Shown: positions 16,929 through 25,781 of the stretch, in pieces
How positions within the stretch are numbered: the first letter of the stretch is position 1
Layout: the number at the start of each line of letters is the position of its first letter
NCBI GenBank assembly: GCA_001777015.1
Contig: MFCV01000025.1
Span: forward strand, 1-43,631
Reading direction: 5' to 3'
Origin: Candidatus Daviesbacteria bacterium RIFCSPHIGHO2_02_FULL_36_13
GTDB lineage: Bacteria; Patescibacteriota; Microgenomatia; Daviesbacterales; UBA10151
DNA: 43,631 nucleotides
Made by a program: the position numbers and the translations under genes
The notes under the pieces: generated by a model
Database searches by the model: none
Seen by the model: the letters and a program-made list of their open reading frames with translations, nothing else
Told to the model about the DNA's origin: nothing

Positions 16929-18633
16929 ATTGTTGATTATACATTTCTATCAGCTCTTTTAAAGTGGTGGCATCTTCAGCTTTTTTATCTGCATCTCTAA
17001 ATTTAACAAGTCTGGGAAATCTTAAAGCATATCCTGCAGTATGGTTTGGGCTGACAGTAATTTCATCTGCTAAAACTTCTATTACTATTTCAGGCTTGAT
17101 CCAAACAGAAGGGACCAGTTTTGAATTAACCCTGGCTGGTTTGTGATCAACTTTTATCTTATCTGCTCTTTTGTGAATTTCTCTAAATTCCTCATCAGTT
17201 AAACCTGTACCAATCTTTGAAACGGTTACAAATTCATCCTTCTGCTTATCATAAACCCCTACTAGTAATGCTCCTGCCCCAAAATCTGCTCTTTTCCCCC
17301 TACCAAAAATATAGCCTAAAATTACCACATCAATTGTATCTTTAAGTTCCCCATTACTGTGTCTTTTTAATTTTACCCAGTTAAAATTCCTAGCCCCAGC
17401 CTCATATTTGCTATCAGGACGCTTAACCACTAGTCCTTCCAAACCCTCAGCTATAGATTCATCCAGCATCTCCTGCAGTTTTTTGGGATCATCAATTAAT
17501 TCCCCTTTTTCCACAAAGATAGTTTCCCCATCTTCAACAGTTTTTTCCAAAACATTTAGTCTTTCTGTTTGAGAAAGATCTATTAAAGATTTTCCATCCT
17601 TGTATAAAATATCAAAAGCAAAAGCTTTGAGAGGAATTTTCTTGCTCATCTCATCTATGCCATATTTTCTTCTTCTTTGAGTTGTTTCCTGAAAAGGCAA
17701 AAATTCCTCAGAAACTGGGTTAAAACCAATTGCCTCAGTATCCAAAATGGCTGTTTTAGCTTTAATTTGTTTTTTTGCTCCCTCCACAATCTCAGGAAAC
17801 ATAAGAGTAGTTTCTTCTAAATTCCTACTAAAAAGCCTTATATTTTCTCCATCTTTGTGAATTTGTACCCTAAACCCATCTAATTTTCTTTGGACATTAA
17901 CCTCTCCCATTTTTTCAATTACTTTTTCCGGGTTTGGCAGTCTTTCTGCAAGCTGTGATCTAATAGGTCTGCCAACTGTAACTTTTAATTTTTCAACAGA
18001 TTTTAGTCCGCCTTTCCAAAGAGTTTCCCCAATTAATCCTAAATCAGAAGTTCTATTATAGGCACCTTCCAGAAGTTTTCTCTTACTTTTGTCTCCTAAT
18101 TTTAATTTGGCAAAAGCATCTAGGATTGTAGGATCTCCAATGCCTAACCTTGAAACTCCCAAAGGAATTCTTACTAAATGTTTTGCCCCTACTCCATCAA
18201 CTTTTTCCAAAAGAGAAGCCAGAGTAGAAATTTTTTTCTCAACAGTACCTTCCCCTGTCATTTTTGCTATATCCCTTAAAGTTTCAAAAACATCATTGGT
18301 TGTCATCCCGTGCTTGACACGGGATCCATGAGATTCTTTTGAAATCTTTTCTGCCACCAACCCTAAATCCCCTAATTTTCCATATTCTTTCAGTACATGA
18401 TCTTTATCCACTCCATATGCCCTGGATATAGATGCAGCCACTAATTTATCACTCATTCCAATTTCTGTGGCCTCATAAAAAGGAGCCACTCTACCCTGAA
18501 TTAAATAAGAAATTTTTCCAATATCTTCTGGTTTTACTTCTTCAAAAAGCTCACAAAGAATATCAATTAAAGCCAGCCTAGAGGAAGTTGCCTCAAGTTT
18601 CTCAAAATATTTAGAAAGATTACTAAAATTCAT
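16912..18633 (-). CDS. ATP-dependent DNA ligase, archaeal-like
   Basis: Adenylation motif QRKLDGFRVQIHKDG; FSRNLEETT; DTEAIGF; EGLVVKRPDSKYEAGARNFNWVKLKR; N-terminal ligase domain. Confidence 0.92.
   Translation of the reverse strand: MNFSNLSKYFEKLEATSSRLALIDILCELFEEVKPEDIGKISYLIQGRVAPFYEATEIGMSDKLVAASISRAYGVDKDHVLKEYGKLGDLGLVAEKISKESHGSRVKHGMTTNDVFETLRDIAKMTGEGTVEKKISTLASLLEKVDGVGAKHLVRIPLGVSRLGIGDPTILDAFAKLKLGDKSKRKLLEGAYNRTSDLGLIGETLWKGGLKSVEKLKVTVGRPIRSQLAERLPNPEKVIEKMGEVNVQRKLDGFRVQIHKDGENIRLFSRNLEETTLMFPEIVEGAKKQIKAKTAILDTEAIGFNPVSEEFLPFQETTQRRRKYGIDEMSKKIPLKAFAFDILYKDGKSLIDLSQTERLNVLEKTVEDGETIFVEKGELIDDPKKLQEMLDESIAEGLEGLVVKRPDSKYEAGARNFNWVKLKRHSNGELKDTIDVVILGYIFGRGKRADFGAGALLVGVYDKQKDEFVTVSKIGTGLTDEEFREIHKRADKIKVDHKPARVNSKLVPSVWIKPEIVIEVLADEITVSPNHTAGYALRFPRLVKFRDADKKAEDATTLKELIEMYNQQYGLRS
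18301..18334. repeat. ATCCCG/CGGGAT palindromic element, in-frame in the ligase gene
   Basis: Minus strand ATCTCATGGATCCCGTGTCAAGCACGGGATGACA; encodes SHGSRVKHGMT. Confidence 0.75.
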
Positions 18634-19076
18634 AGCTGTTTACCCTGTTTTTCTCTCCAAACTTTTTCCTCTATCACTAAATTCCTAAGATCATCTTTTA
18701 AAGTCTTATCTTTACCCAGTAGTTTGTGTATTCCTTTTCCCTCTAGCTGATCTCCTGGATATATTTTTGCTATCTCCTCTGCACTACCGCTTACCATAAC
18801 AACAAAAATTCCATCACCCAATCCTTCTGCATTCATTTCATCCACCAATTCAAACCCATCTTTAGGTCCTTCTAATCCTTTATCAGTAATTAACATGTCA
18901 TAACGATTTTGCCTTAATTTTTCAAGTGCCTGATCAGCACTGGTAACAACCTCTATTTGATGGGCTTTTGAATATACAGCTTCCATTAAGGCTGCAACTC
19001 CTATCTCATCCTCAACAGCTAATATCCTCAAAGGCTTTTGTTTATCTGGTTCTGGTACTGTTGATTGTTCTGTCAT
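18630..19076 (-). CDS. Stand-alone response regulator receiver domain protein
   Basis: RILAVEDEIGVAALMEAVY; phospho-acceptor in MLITDKGLEG; VVMVSGSAEE; ATGA overlap with the ligase. Confidence 0.85.
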   Translation of the reverse strand: MTEQSTVPEPDKQKPLRILAVEDEIGVAALMEAVYSKAHQIEVVTSADQALEKLRQNRYDMLITDKGLEGPKDGFELVDEMNAEGLGDGIFVVMVSGSAEEIAKIYPGDQLEGKGIHKLLGKDKTLKDDLRNLVIEEKVWREKQGKQL

Positions 19077-19081
19077 TGTCG

Positions 19082-20155
19082 CTATTTTAATATGTAGGTG
19101 GCCTTTTTAGTACCGCCTATTTTTTTAACCAAGCCCTTTGTTTTTAAGAATTTTAATTCTCTTAAAACAGTATCATCAGAAAAATCAGGAAACATTTTTC
19201 TAAAATCTTTATTCTGCATACTTTTATGCCTGTGTAGAAACTCCATGATAGTCATCTGTCTTTCATTTAACATCACTTGTCCCCCAAGTTTATCTTTAAC
19301 TTTTGCATCCACAGATATTCTTTGAACTTTTTCTTTTACTCTGTTTAGTTCAATAGCCACTCCCTCACAGAAATATTCAAGCCAGGGAGTTAGATCACGC
19401 TCGTGTGTATCCAAAACCAGTTGATTTGAAACCGCCTGCAAAGTTAAATAATAATCCATTGGGTTTTCATCAAAATATTCCTCAAAAGAGAAGAATTTTC
19501 TAATATCATATTTATCTAAAAATAAAATTAATGTGGCAGTTGACCTGGCTACTCTTCCATTACCATCAGTAAAGGGATGAATTCTGGCAATTTCATAGTG
19601 AATTATCCCAGCTTTTATTATTGGGTGTACTTCTTTGCCATCATCACTATTGATCCAATCCACTAAATCCTCAATTAAATAAGACACCTCAATTGCAGGA
19701 GGAGGTGTATAGGAAATTTGCCCGGTTTTACTATTTTTAACAACAACCTGTCTGGCTCTAAATTGTCCTGCAGATCCCTCAGGAAGTATTTTTTCTGTGG
19801 TTAGTCTGTGAATTTCTAAAATAGTCTCCAGAGTGAAATTATATTCAGAAGGACCAACTTGAGATTGAATTTGATCAATAAACTTTAAAACATTCCTATA
19901 ATTTATAATTTCTTGAATATCGCGATCCCTGGCTATAACTTCCCCACCTTCTAAAACCTCTTTTACTTCTTCCTCAGACAGCTGATTTCCTTCCAAATGA
20001 GTGCCATGATGAACAGTTCTTTCCATAGCCTCTTTTCTAAATTTAATTTCCCAAGCTGGAACTAACGGAGCATTGATAATAACCTCTCTGCAAGCTTCTA
20101 CTATTCCAATATTTTTCAGTACTTTATTTGTAATCGAAAACTTGGGTACAAACAT
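19082..20155 (-). CDS. Fic family protein with C-terminal winged-helix-like region
   Basis: Fic core IHPFTDGNGRVARSTATLIL; HLEGNQLS upstream; C-terminal MTIMEFLHRHKSMQNKDFRKMFPDFSDDTVLRELKFLKTKGLVKKIG. Confidence 0.93.
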   Translation of the reverse strand: MFVPKFSITNKVLKNIGIVEACREVIINAPLVPAWEIKFRKEAMERTVHHGTHLEGNQLSEEEVKEVLEGGEVIARDRDIQEIINYRNVLKFIDQIQSQVGPSEYNFTLETILEIHRLTTEKILPEGSAGQFRARQVVVKNSKTGQISYTPPPAIEVSYLIEDLVDWINSDDGKEVHPIIKAGIIHYEIARIHPFTDGNGRVARSTATLILFLDKYDIRKFFSFEEYFDENPMDYYLTLQAVSNQLVLDTHERDLTPWLEYFCEGVAIELNRVKEKVQRISVDAKVKDKLGGQVMLNERQMTIMEFLHRHKSMQNKDFRKMFPDFSDDTVLRELKFLKTKGLVKKIGGTKKATYILK

Positions 20156-20169
20156 GGATTAATTATATC
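20156..20169 (-). promoter_or_regulatory. Extended -10 (TG-A-TATAAT) 5 nt before the Fic ATG
   Basis: Minus strand TGATATAAT-TAATCC-ATG. Confidence 0.45.
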
Positions 20170-20173
20170 ACTT

Positions 20174-23100
20174 TTATCGCACATTTCCCGCAACATACTC
20201 ATCCCAGGATTTGATTTGAAGATCATCCATTTTTTTGGAAGTTAAGGCTGAAATTAGCAGTTCTGCAGATTGTAAATTAGTAATAAGCGGTATTCCTAAA
20301 TCTATACAATTTCTTCTTATAATAAATCCATCTGTCTCCCCTTTTTCTGTTGCAGAGCCTTCTGATATATTTATAGCCAAATCAATCTCACCGTCTCTTA
20401 ATAAATCCAGCAAAGATGGATGTTTTTCCTCTGAAATTTTGTAGACTCTTTGATTTTTTATTCCTGATTCTTTTAAGAATTTATGGGTATTTTCTGTGGC
20501 ATAAATTTTAAGTCCCAAATTAATAAGCTTTTTGGCTGTAAGCAGCATATCAAGTTTGTTCTTTTGACCCCCAATCGAAAGAAATACCGATTTTTTCGGC
20601 ATCTTAAAACCGGTTGACATTAAAGATTTTAAATAGGCTTCATGCAGATCATCACCGAAACAAGCAACCTCACCAGTTGAGGACATTTCAACCCTGAGGC
20701 GCGGATCAGCACCCTTAATTCTATTAAAAGAAAACTGAGGAGCCTTAACTGCAACATAATCCAAATCTATTGTTTTAAAATCTCCAGTAATTTCCTCGCC
20801 TAACATTACTCTTGTGGCCATCTCTACAAAATTATAGCCAGTAACCTTTGAAACAAATGGAAATGACCTTGAGGCCCGCAAATTAAGCTCAATCACCATA
20901 ATCTGATTGTTCTTTGCTAAGAATTGAATATTAAAAGGACCAGTGATATTCAACTCCTTAACAATTCTTTTGGTGGCTGTTTTAATTTTTCTGACAGTTT
21001 CCAAAAATAATCTTTGGGGAGGCAAAACAATGGTGGCATCTCCACTGTGCACTCCGGCATTTTCAACATGCTCTGAAATTGCATATATCAAAAGCTCACC
21101 CCTGCTTCCAACTCCATCAATCTCAATTTCCTTTGCTCCTTCAACAAATTTTGACAAAACAACAGGATGCTCAGAGGATACTGCTGCAGCCTGCTCCAGA
21201 TATTTTTTAAGTTCTCCTTGAGAGTATGCCACATTCATAGCAGAACCGGATAGAACATAAGATGGTCTGACTAAAACCGGATAGCCAATTAATTTTGCAA
21301 ATTTTAAAGCCTCATCTATGGCTTTTACGCTCTGCCACTTAGGCTGCTCAATTTTTAGCTTATCTAAGATGTTTGAGAATTTATTTCTATCTTCTGCTCT
21401 ATCAATACTCTCAGGTGAGGTTCCCAAAATTTTGTATCCTGCCTTAAATGCCTGCATAGCCAAATTATTTGGAACCTGTCCCCCAAAGCTCAAGACTAAA
21501 CTTCCACCTTCAAGATCATAGATATCAGACACTCTTTCAAAGGTTAATTCTTCAAAATAGAGCTTATCGGCTATATCATAATCAGTTGAAACAGTTTCAG
21601 GATTGCAATTGATGATAATAGTCTCAAGCCCTTTTTTCCTTAAGGCTTGAGCCGCTGTTACAGAACACCAATCAAATTCAACAGAAGATCCAATTCTATA
21701 TGGACCTGAACCTAAAACAATCGCTTTTCGTACTTCGTTTTTAGTTGACGAATTAACGAATAACGAATCACGAACTTCCGATTCTTCCCCATGATATGTA
21801 AGATATAAATAATTAGTTTTGGCAGGATATTCAGCAGCCAAAGTATCAATATGCTTAACTTTAGGCACTATTCCATGACTTTTTCTGAATTTTCTAATCT
21901 CATCCTCACTTTTTCCCAAAGTTTTAGCAATCACCTTATCTGAAAAACCAAGTTTTTTAGCCTTTGGAATTTCTTTTAAGCTCTTCATTCCTTTTTCAAA
22001 ATTAACAATTTGTTTTAACTGATGTAAAAACCAAGGATCAATACCTGTTTGCTTATAAATATTTTCTACATTTTCACCTTTATTAAAGCTTTGAGCTATA
22101 GCAAATAATCTTTCTGCAGTTGGTAGAAGTTTTGTATCATCAATATGATTACCTAAAAGTCCATCCTGACCAGTATCAAGCATGCGGACGGCCTTCTGCA
22201 GAGCTTCCGGAAAAGACCTTCCAATTGCCATTACTTCACCCACACTTTTCATCTCAGATCCAATAGACTCTTTAGCTCCAACAAATTTTTGTAAATCCCA
22301 TCTTGGAATTTTAACCACCAAATAATCTAAGGCTGGCTCAAAAAATGCAGAGGTAGAATGTGTTACAGAATTTTTAAGCTCAGGAAGGTTATACCCTAGC
22401 CCAATTTTGGCAGCAATATAAGCTAAAGGATATCCTGTGGCCTTAGAAGCCAGCGCTGATGACCTAGAAAGCCTGGCATTAACCTCAATCACTCTATAAT
22501 CATTAGTTTTAGGATCAAGGGCAAATTGGATATTACACTCCCCTACAATCCCTAAATGCTCAATCACTTTTAGAGAGAGTCTTCTTAACATGTGGTATTG
22601 AAAATTATTTAAAGTTTGAGATGGGGCAACCACAATTGATTCCCCTGTATGAATTCCCAAGGGATCAAAATTTTCCATATTACAAACAGTGATTTTATTA
22701 CCCATTTTGTCTCTGACAATTTCATACTCAATCTCTTTCCAATGCCTTAAGTATTCTTCAACTGCTATTTGTGAAGTATGCTTTAGCGCATTTCCTGCCA
22801 TTTTTGTAAGTTCTTCTTTATTCTCACAAACTCCTGACCCCAAGCCTCCTAGAGAAAAACCAGATCTTATTAAAAGTGGGTATCCTAATTTTTCACCAAT
22901 TTTTAATGCCTGCTCTACAGTTTTTGCAAAACCACCCTTTGGTACTTTGACGTCAACTGAGGCAAGCTCTTTAGCAAAAATTTCTCTGTCTTCTGTAATT
23001 TGAATACTCTTTACAGGTGTTCCTAAAACTTTAACTCCATATTTTTTAAAGATTCCTGATTTTTCTAAAGCCAGTCCGCAGTTTAAGGCTGTTTGACCTC

Positions 23101-23353
23101 CAAATGATAGAAAGATTCCGTCAATTTTTTCTTTTTGGATTACTTTTTCTACAAAATATGGGGTGACAGGAAGAAAATAAATTTTAGAAGCCAAATCTTT
23201 TGAGGTCTGAATAGTGGCTATATTAGGATTTATTAAAACAGTCTCAATTCCTTCTTCTTTTAAGGCTTTTAAGGCTTGGGAACCAGAGTAATCAAACTCT
23301 CCTGCTTCCCCAATCTTTAATGCTCCTGATCCCAAAACAAGAATCTTTTTCAT
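20174..23353 (-). CDS. carB: Carbamoyl-phosphate synthase large subunit
   Basis: 1059 aa, two ATP-grasp halves; LVLGSGALKIGEAGEFDYSGSQA; IVLGSGPYRIGSSVEFDWCSV. Confidence 0.97.
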   Translation of the reverse strand: MKKILVLGSGALKIGEAGEFDYSGSQALKALKEEGIETVLINPNIATIQTSKDLASKIYFLPVTPYFVEKVIQKEKIDGIFLSFGGQTALNCGLALEKSGIFKKYGVKVLGTPVKSIQITEDREIFAKELASVDVKVPKGGFAKTVEQALKIGEKLGYPLLIRSGFSLGGLGSGVCENKEELTKMAGNALKHTSQIAVEEYLRHWKEIEYEIVRDKMGNKITVCNMENFDPLGIHTGESIVVAPSQTLNNFQYHMLRRLSLKVIEHLGIVGECNIQFALDPKTNDYRVIEVNARLSRSSALASKATGYPLAYIAAKIGLGYNLPELKNSVTHSTSAFFEPALDYLVVKIPRWDLQKFVGAKESIGSEMKSVGEVMAIGRSFPEALQKAVRMLDTGQDGLLGNHIDDTKLLPTAERLFAIAQSFNKGENVENIYKQTGIDPWFLHQLKQIVNFEKGMKSLKEIPKAKKLGFSDKVIAKTLGKSEDEIRKFRKSHGIVPKVKHIDTLAAEYPAKTNYLYLTYHGEESEVRDSLFVNSSTKNEVRKAIVLGSGPYRIGSSVEFDWCSVTAAQALRKKGLETIIINCNPETVSTDYDIADKLYFEELTFERVSDIYDLEGGSLVLSFGGQVPNNLAMQAFKAGYKILGTSPESIDRAEDRNKFSNILDKLKIEQPKWQSVKAIDEALKFAKLIGYPVLVRPSYVLSGSAMNVAYSQGELKKYLEQAAAVSSEHPVVLSKFVEGAKEIEIDGVGSRGELLIYAISEHVENAGVHSGDATIVLPPQRLFLETVRKIKTATKRIVKELNITGPFNIQFLAKNNQIMVIELNLRASRSFPFVSKVTGYNFVEMATRVMLGEEITGDFKTIDLDYVAVKAPQFSFNRIKGADPRLRVEMSSTGEVACFGDDLHEAYLKSLMSTGFKMPKKSVFLSIGGQKNKLDMLLTAKKLINLGLKIYATENTHKFLKESGIKNQRVYKISEEKHPSLLDLLRDGEIDLAINISEGSATEKGETDGFIIRRNCIDLGIPLITNLQSAELLISALTSKKMDDLQIKSWDEYVAGNVR
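21724..21774. repeat. Heptanucleotide palindromic element, in-frame in carB
   Basis: cttttcg tacttcg ... gacgaat taacgaa taacgaa tcacgaa; encodes EVRDSLFVNSSTKNEVRKA. Confidence 0.8.
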
Positions 23354-24429
23354 AATTTCAAATATTCATCAAAAAGTACTCCTCCATCAAATGGCCCTGG
23401 GTTGGCCTCAGGGTGAAACTGAACTGCCATAAAAGGTTTGGTTTTATGTTTTATTCCTTCATTTGTCCCATCGTTTAAATTAACAAACCACTCTTCCCAA
23501 TCCTGGCCCATAGATTTCATATCAACAGCAAAGCCATGATTTTGGGAAGTTATGATGGCTCTTTTTGTTTTTATATCCTGCACCGGTTGATTTTGTCCTC
23601 TGTGTCCAAACTTAAGCTTGTAAGTATTTCCCCCTGCAGCTAAAGCCAAAATCTGAGAGCCTAAACATATTCCAAAAGTTGGAATACCTTTTTCTAGAAT
23701 CTTTTCAACATTGGCAATTGTAGCTCTTGCCTGTTTTGGATCTCCTGGACCATTTGAGATAAATACTCCATCAAACCCGTGGTCCTGGCGGAAGTCAGGA
23801 TCCATAACATCAAAATCCCAAGGCACTCTGGTGACTTTTGCTCCCCTTCTTACTAAACTTCTTATAATATTCATCTTTGCTCCGCAATCAATCAGTAAGA
23901 TATTCTTTCTGCCGTCACCATAAACTTCAACTCCATCACAACTTACAAAAGGTAAAACATTTCCTAAATTTGGATCAAAATCCGCTTTTCGTTCTTCGTT
24001 GTTCGTTGACTTTGCGAATGACGAATGACGAATGACGATTTTTCCAAGCATTACTCCATGTTCTCTTAGCTTAGAAGTTAAAGCTCTGGTATCAATCCCC
24101 TGTATAGCCGGTATACCTTCAGCCTTGAGCCAGGATGATAAAGTCTTTTGAGATTCAAAGTGAGATGGATTGTTAATATAATTTTGAACAATCAAACCTT
24201 TGACCTGTATTTTTTTAGATTCCCAAAATTCCTTAGATGGAACTCCATAATTTCCCTGCAAAGGATAAGTTAAAACTAAAATCTGACCAAAATACGAAGG
24301 ATCAGTGAGACCCTCAGGATACCCCACCATTCCAGTATTAAAAACTACTTCCCCTGAGCTAGATTCCTCTGCTCCAAAACTTTCCCCTAAAAAAACTGTC
24401 CCATCGGACAGAATCAACTTACCTTGCAC
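23350..24429 (-). CDS. carA: Carbamoyl-phosphate synthase small subunit
   Basis: VFLGESFGAEESSSGEVVFNTGMVGY; FGICLGSQILALAAGG; AVQFHPEANPGP. Confidence 0.97.
   Translation of the reverse strand: MQGKLILSDGTVFLGESFGAEESSSGEVVFNTGMVGYPEGLTDPSYFGQILVLTYPLQGNYGVPSKEFWESKKIQVKGLIVQNYINNPSHFESQKTLSSWLKAEGIPAIQGIDTRALTSKLREHGVMLGKIVIRHSSFAKSTNNEERKADFDPNLGNVLPFVSCDGVEVYGDGRKNILLIDCGAKMNIIRSLVRRGAKVTRVPWDFDVMDPDFRQDHGFDGVFISNGPGDPKQARATIANVEKILEKGIPTFGICLGSQILALAAGGNTYKLKFGHRGQNQPVQDIKTKRAIITSQNHGFAVDMKSMGQDWEEWFVNLNDGTNEGIKHKTKPFMAVQFHPEANPGPFDGGVLFDEYLKL
23985..24040. repeat. Heptanucleotide palindromic element, in-frame in carA
   Basis: cttttcg ttcttcg ttgttcg ttgactt / gcgaat gacgaat gacgaat gacgatt; encodes IVIRHSSFAKSTNNEERKAD. 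Confidence 0.85.
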
Positions 24430-24444
24430 AATATATCCTTTCTC

Positions 24445-25371
24445 TTAAAGTCTTCCCAGCACTAAAGCCAGCAATGCTTCTCTGATATATAAACCATTCC
24501 TTGCCTGAGCAAAATAAACAGCCCTGGGATCAGTATCTATTTTAGGATCAAGCTCATTCACTCTTGGTAAAGGGTGCATAATTATTGAACTTTTAGGCAG
24601 CTTTTTTACGGTTTCTAAATTTAACTCAAAATCATATTTTGTAGCATCTCCTTTTATATATTCTTTTGGAATCCTGCCAACTGATACTATGTCAGGCTGA
24701 ATCTTCTCTAGTGTTTTGTCTAAATCTTTCATATCAATTACTACATCTTCATAATCTTCATTCCTGAATTCTTGAGGCATTTCAAGTCCCTTTGGGGAAA
24801 TACCATAAAATTTATTACCTGAAAATTTTGAAAGTGCAGAGAACTGTCCATGAAAGACTCGGTAATGAAGAGGATCTCCTACAAAAGCTATTTTTAAATT
24901 GTCTAACTTTCCAAAAACTTTTAAGATAGTATATAGATCTAAAAGAGTTTGTGTGGGATGAGAATTTGGACCATCCCCGGCATTAATTACCGGTATATCA
25001 GCAATCTCTGCAGCTTTCCTGGCTGACCCAGCCTCAGGATGCCTGATAATCATGACGTCTGCATAAGCCATCATTATCCTGATGGTGTCTGCAAAACTTT
25101 CACCTTTATAAATAGAAGTTAGTTCAGGATCATTAAAACCAATTAAACCCATACCTATTTTTTGGGCGGCTGATGAGAATGATTGCTGAGTTCTGGTTGA
25201 AGGTTCAAAAAAAAGTGTGGCTGCTATTTTTCCCTGAGCTATAGTGTAATTTGACCTATCAGATTTAGTAAAGGTGGGATCAAACTTCCTGGCCATTTTT
25301 AAAACAAAAAGTAATTCATCTTTGCTAAAGTCTCCTATTTCTATAACATCTCTACCTTTAAAGTTATCCAT
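24445..25371 (-). CDS. pyrB: Aspartate carbamoyltransferase catalytic subunit
   Basis: FFEPSTRTQQSFSSAA; HPTQTLLDLYTI; MHPLPRVNELDPKIDTDPRAVYFAQARNGLYIREALL. Confidence 0.96.
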   Translation of the reverse strand: MDNFKGRDVIEIGDFSKDELLFVLKMARKFDPTFTKSDRSNYTIAQGKIAATLFFEPSTRTQQSFSSAAQKIGMGLIGFNDPELTSIYKGESFADTIRIMMAYADVMIIRHPEAGSARKAAEIADIPVINAGDGPNSHPTQTLLDLYTILKVFGKLDNLKIAFVGDPLHYRVFHGQFSALSKFSGNKFYGISPKGLEMPQEFRNEDYEDVVIDMKDLDKTLEKIQPDIVSVGRIPKEYIKGDATKYDFELNLETVKKLPKSSIIMHPLPRVNELDPKIDTDPRAVYFAQARNGLYIREALLALVLGRL

Positions 25372-25376
25372 AATTC

Positions 25377-25401
25377 AAAAAAAATCCCGCCATAGCGGGA
25401 T
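25377..25401 (-). terminator. Rho-independent terminator-like hairpin plus T8 in the pyrB leader (candidate attenuator)
   Basis: Minus strand ATCCCGC-TATG-GCGGGAT followed by TTTTTTTT, ending 6 nt before the pyrB ATG. Confidence 0.75.
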
Positions 25402-25445
25402 CAACTAAATATTAAATCAGCTTTAAAACCATATCTTCTACACAT
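25401..25445 (-). CDS. Candidate 14-aa leader ORF MCRRYGFKADLIFS upstream of pyrB
   Basis: ATG at 25445, TGA at 25403..25401 abutting the hairpin; about 5 nt after the predicted transcription start. Confidence 0.3.
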   Translation of the reverse strand: MCRRYGFKADLIFS

Positions 25446-25456
25446 AACCTTTGCAT

Positions 25457-25485
25457 AGTTTACATATAATGGGTTATCATGTCAA
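25457..25485 (-). promoter_or_regulatory. Sigma70-type promoter TTGACA-N17-TAAACT for pyrB
   Basis: -35 at 25480..25485, -10 at 25457..25462, 17-bp spacer. Confidence 0.55.
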
Positions 25486-25496
25486 TATTATAAAAT

Positions 25497-25781
25497 ATGG
25501 CCAAGAAATCCAAACCCTTTCATAGAGAATTTTTAAGTCAGCTTATTACCCTATCTACTTCAGCTTTTGGTCTGGCTGCTGCCTTAGCTTGGAATGAAAC
25601 TATCCAAAAAGTTGTTAAAGATTTTATTGAACCCTCACTTCCCGGATCAGGTTTACTTTCCCAATTTATTTATGCATTATTGGTAACTCTTCTTGCAGTT
25701 TTAATCACATATCATCTTTCCAAGCTTGCATCTGATTGGTCAAAGGAAGAAAGCAGTGCTGTTGATGAACCTAAGGAATAA
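25497..25781 (+). CDS. Small membrane protein, DUF5654-like
   Basis: 94 aa, two TM segments; FLSQLITLSTSAFGLAAALAWNETIQ. Confidence 0.7.
   Translation: MAKKSKPFHREFLSQLITLSTSAFGLAAALAWNETIQKVVKDFIEPSLPGSGLLSQFIYALLVTLLAVLITYHLSKLASDWSKEESSAVDEPKE

Noticed and set aside
20235-23003. Plus-strand ORFs within carB
   Set aside because: Antisense to carB; no start context or domain support.
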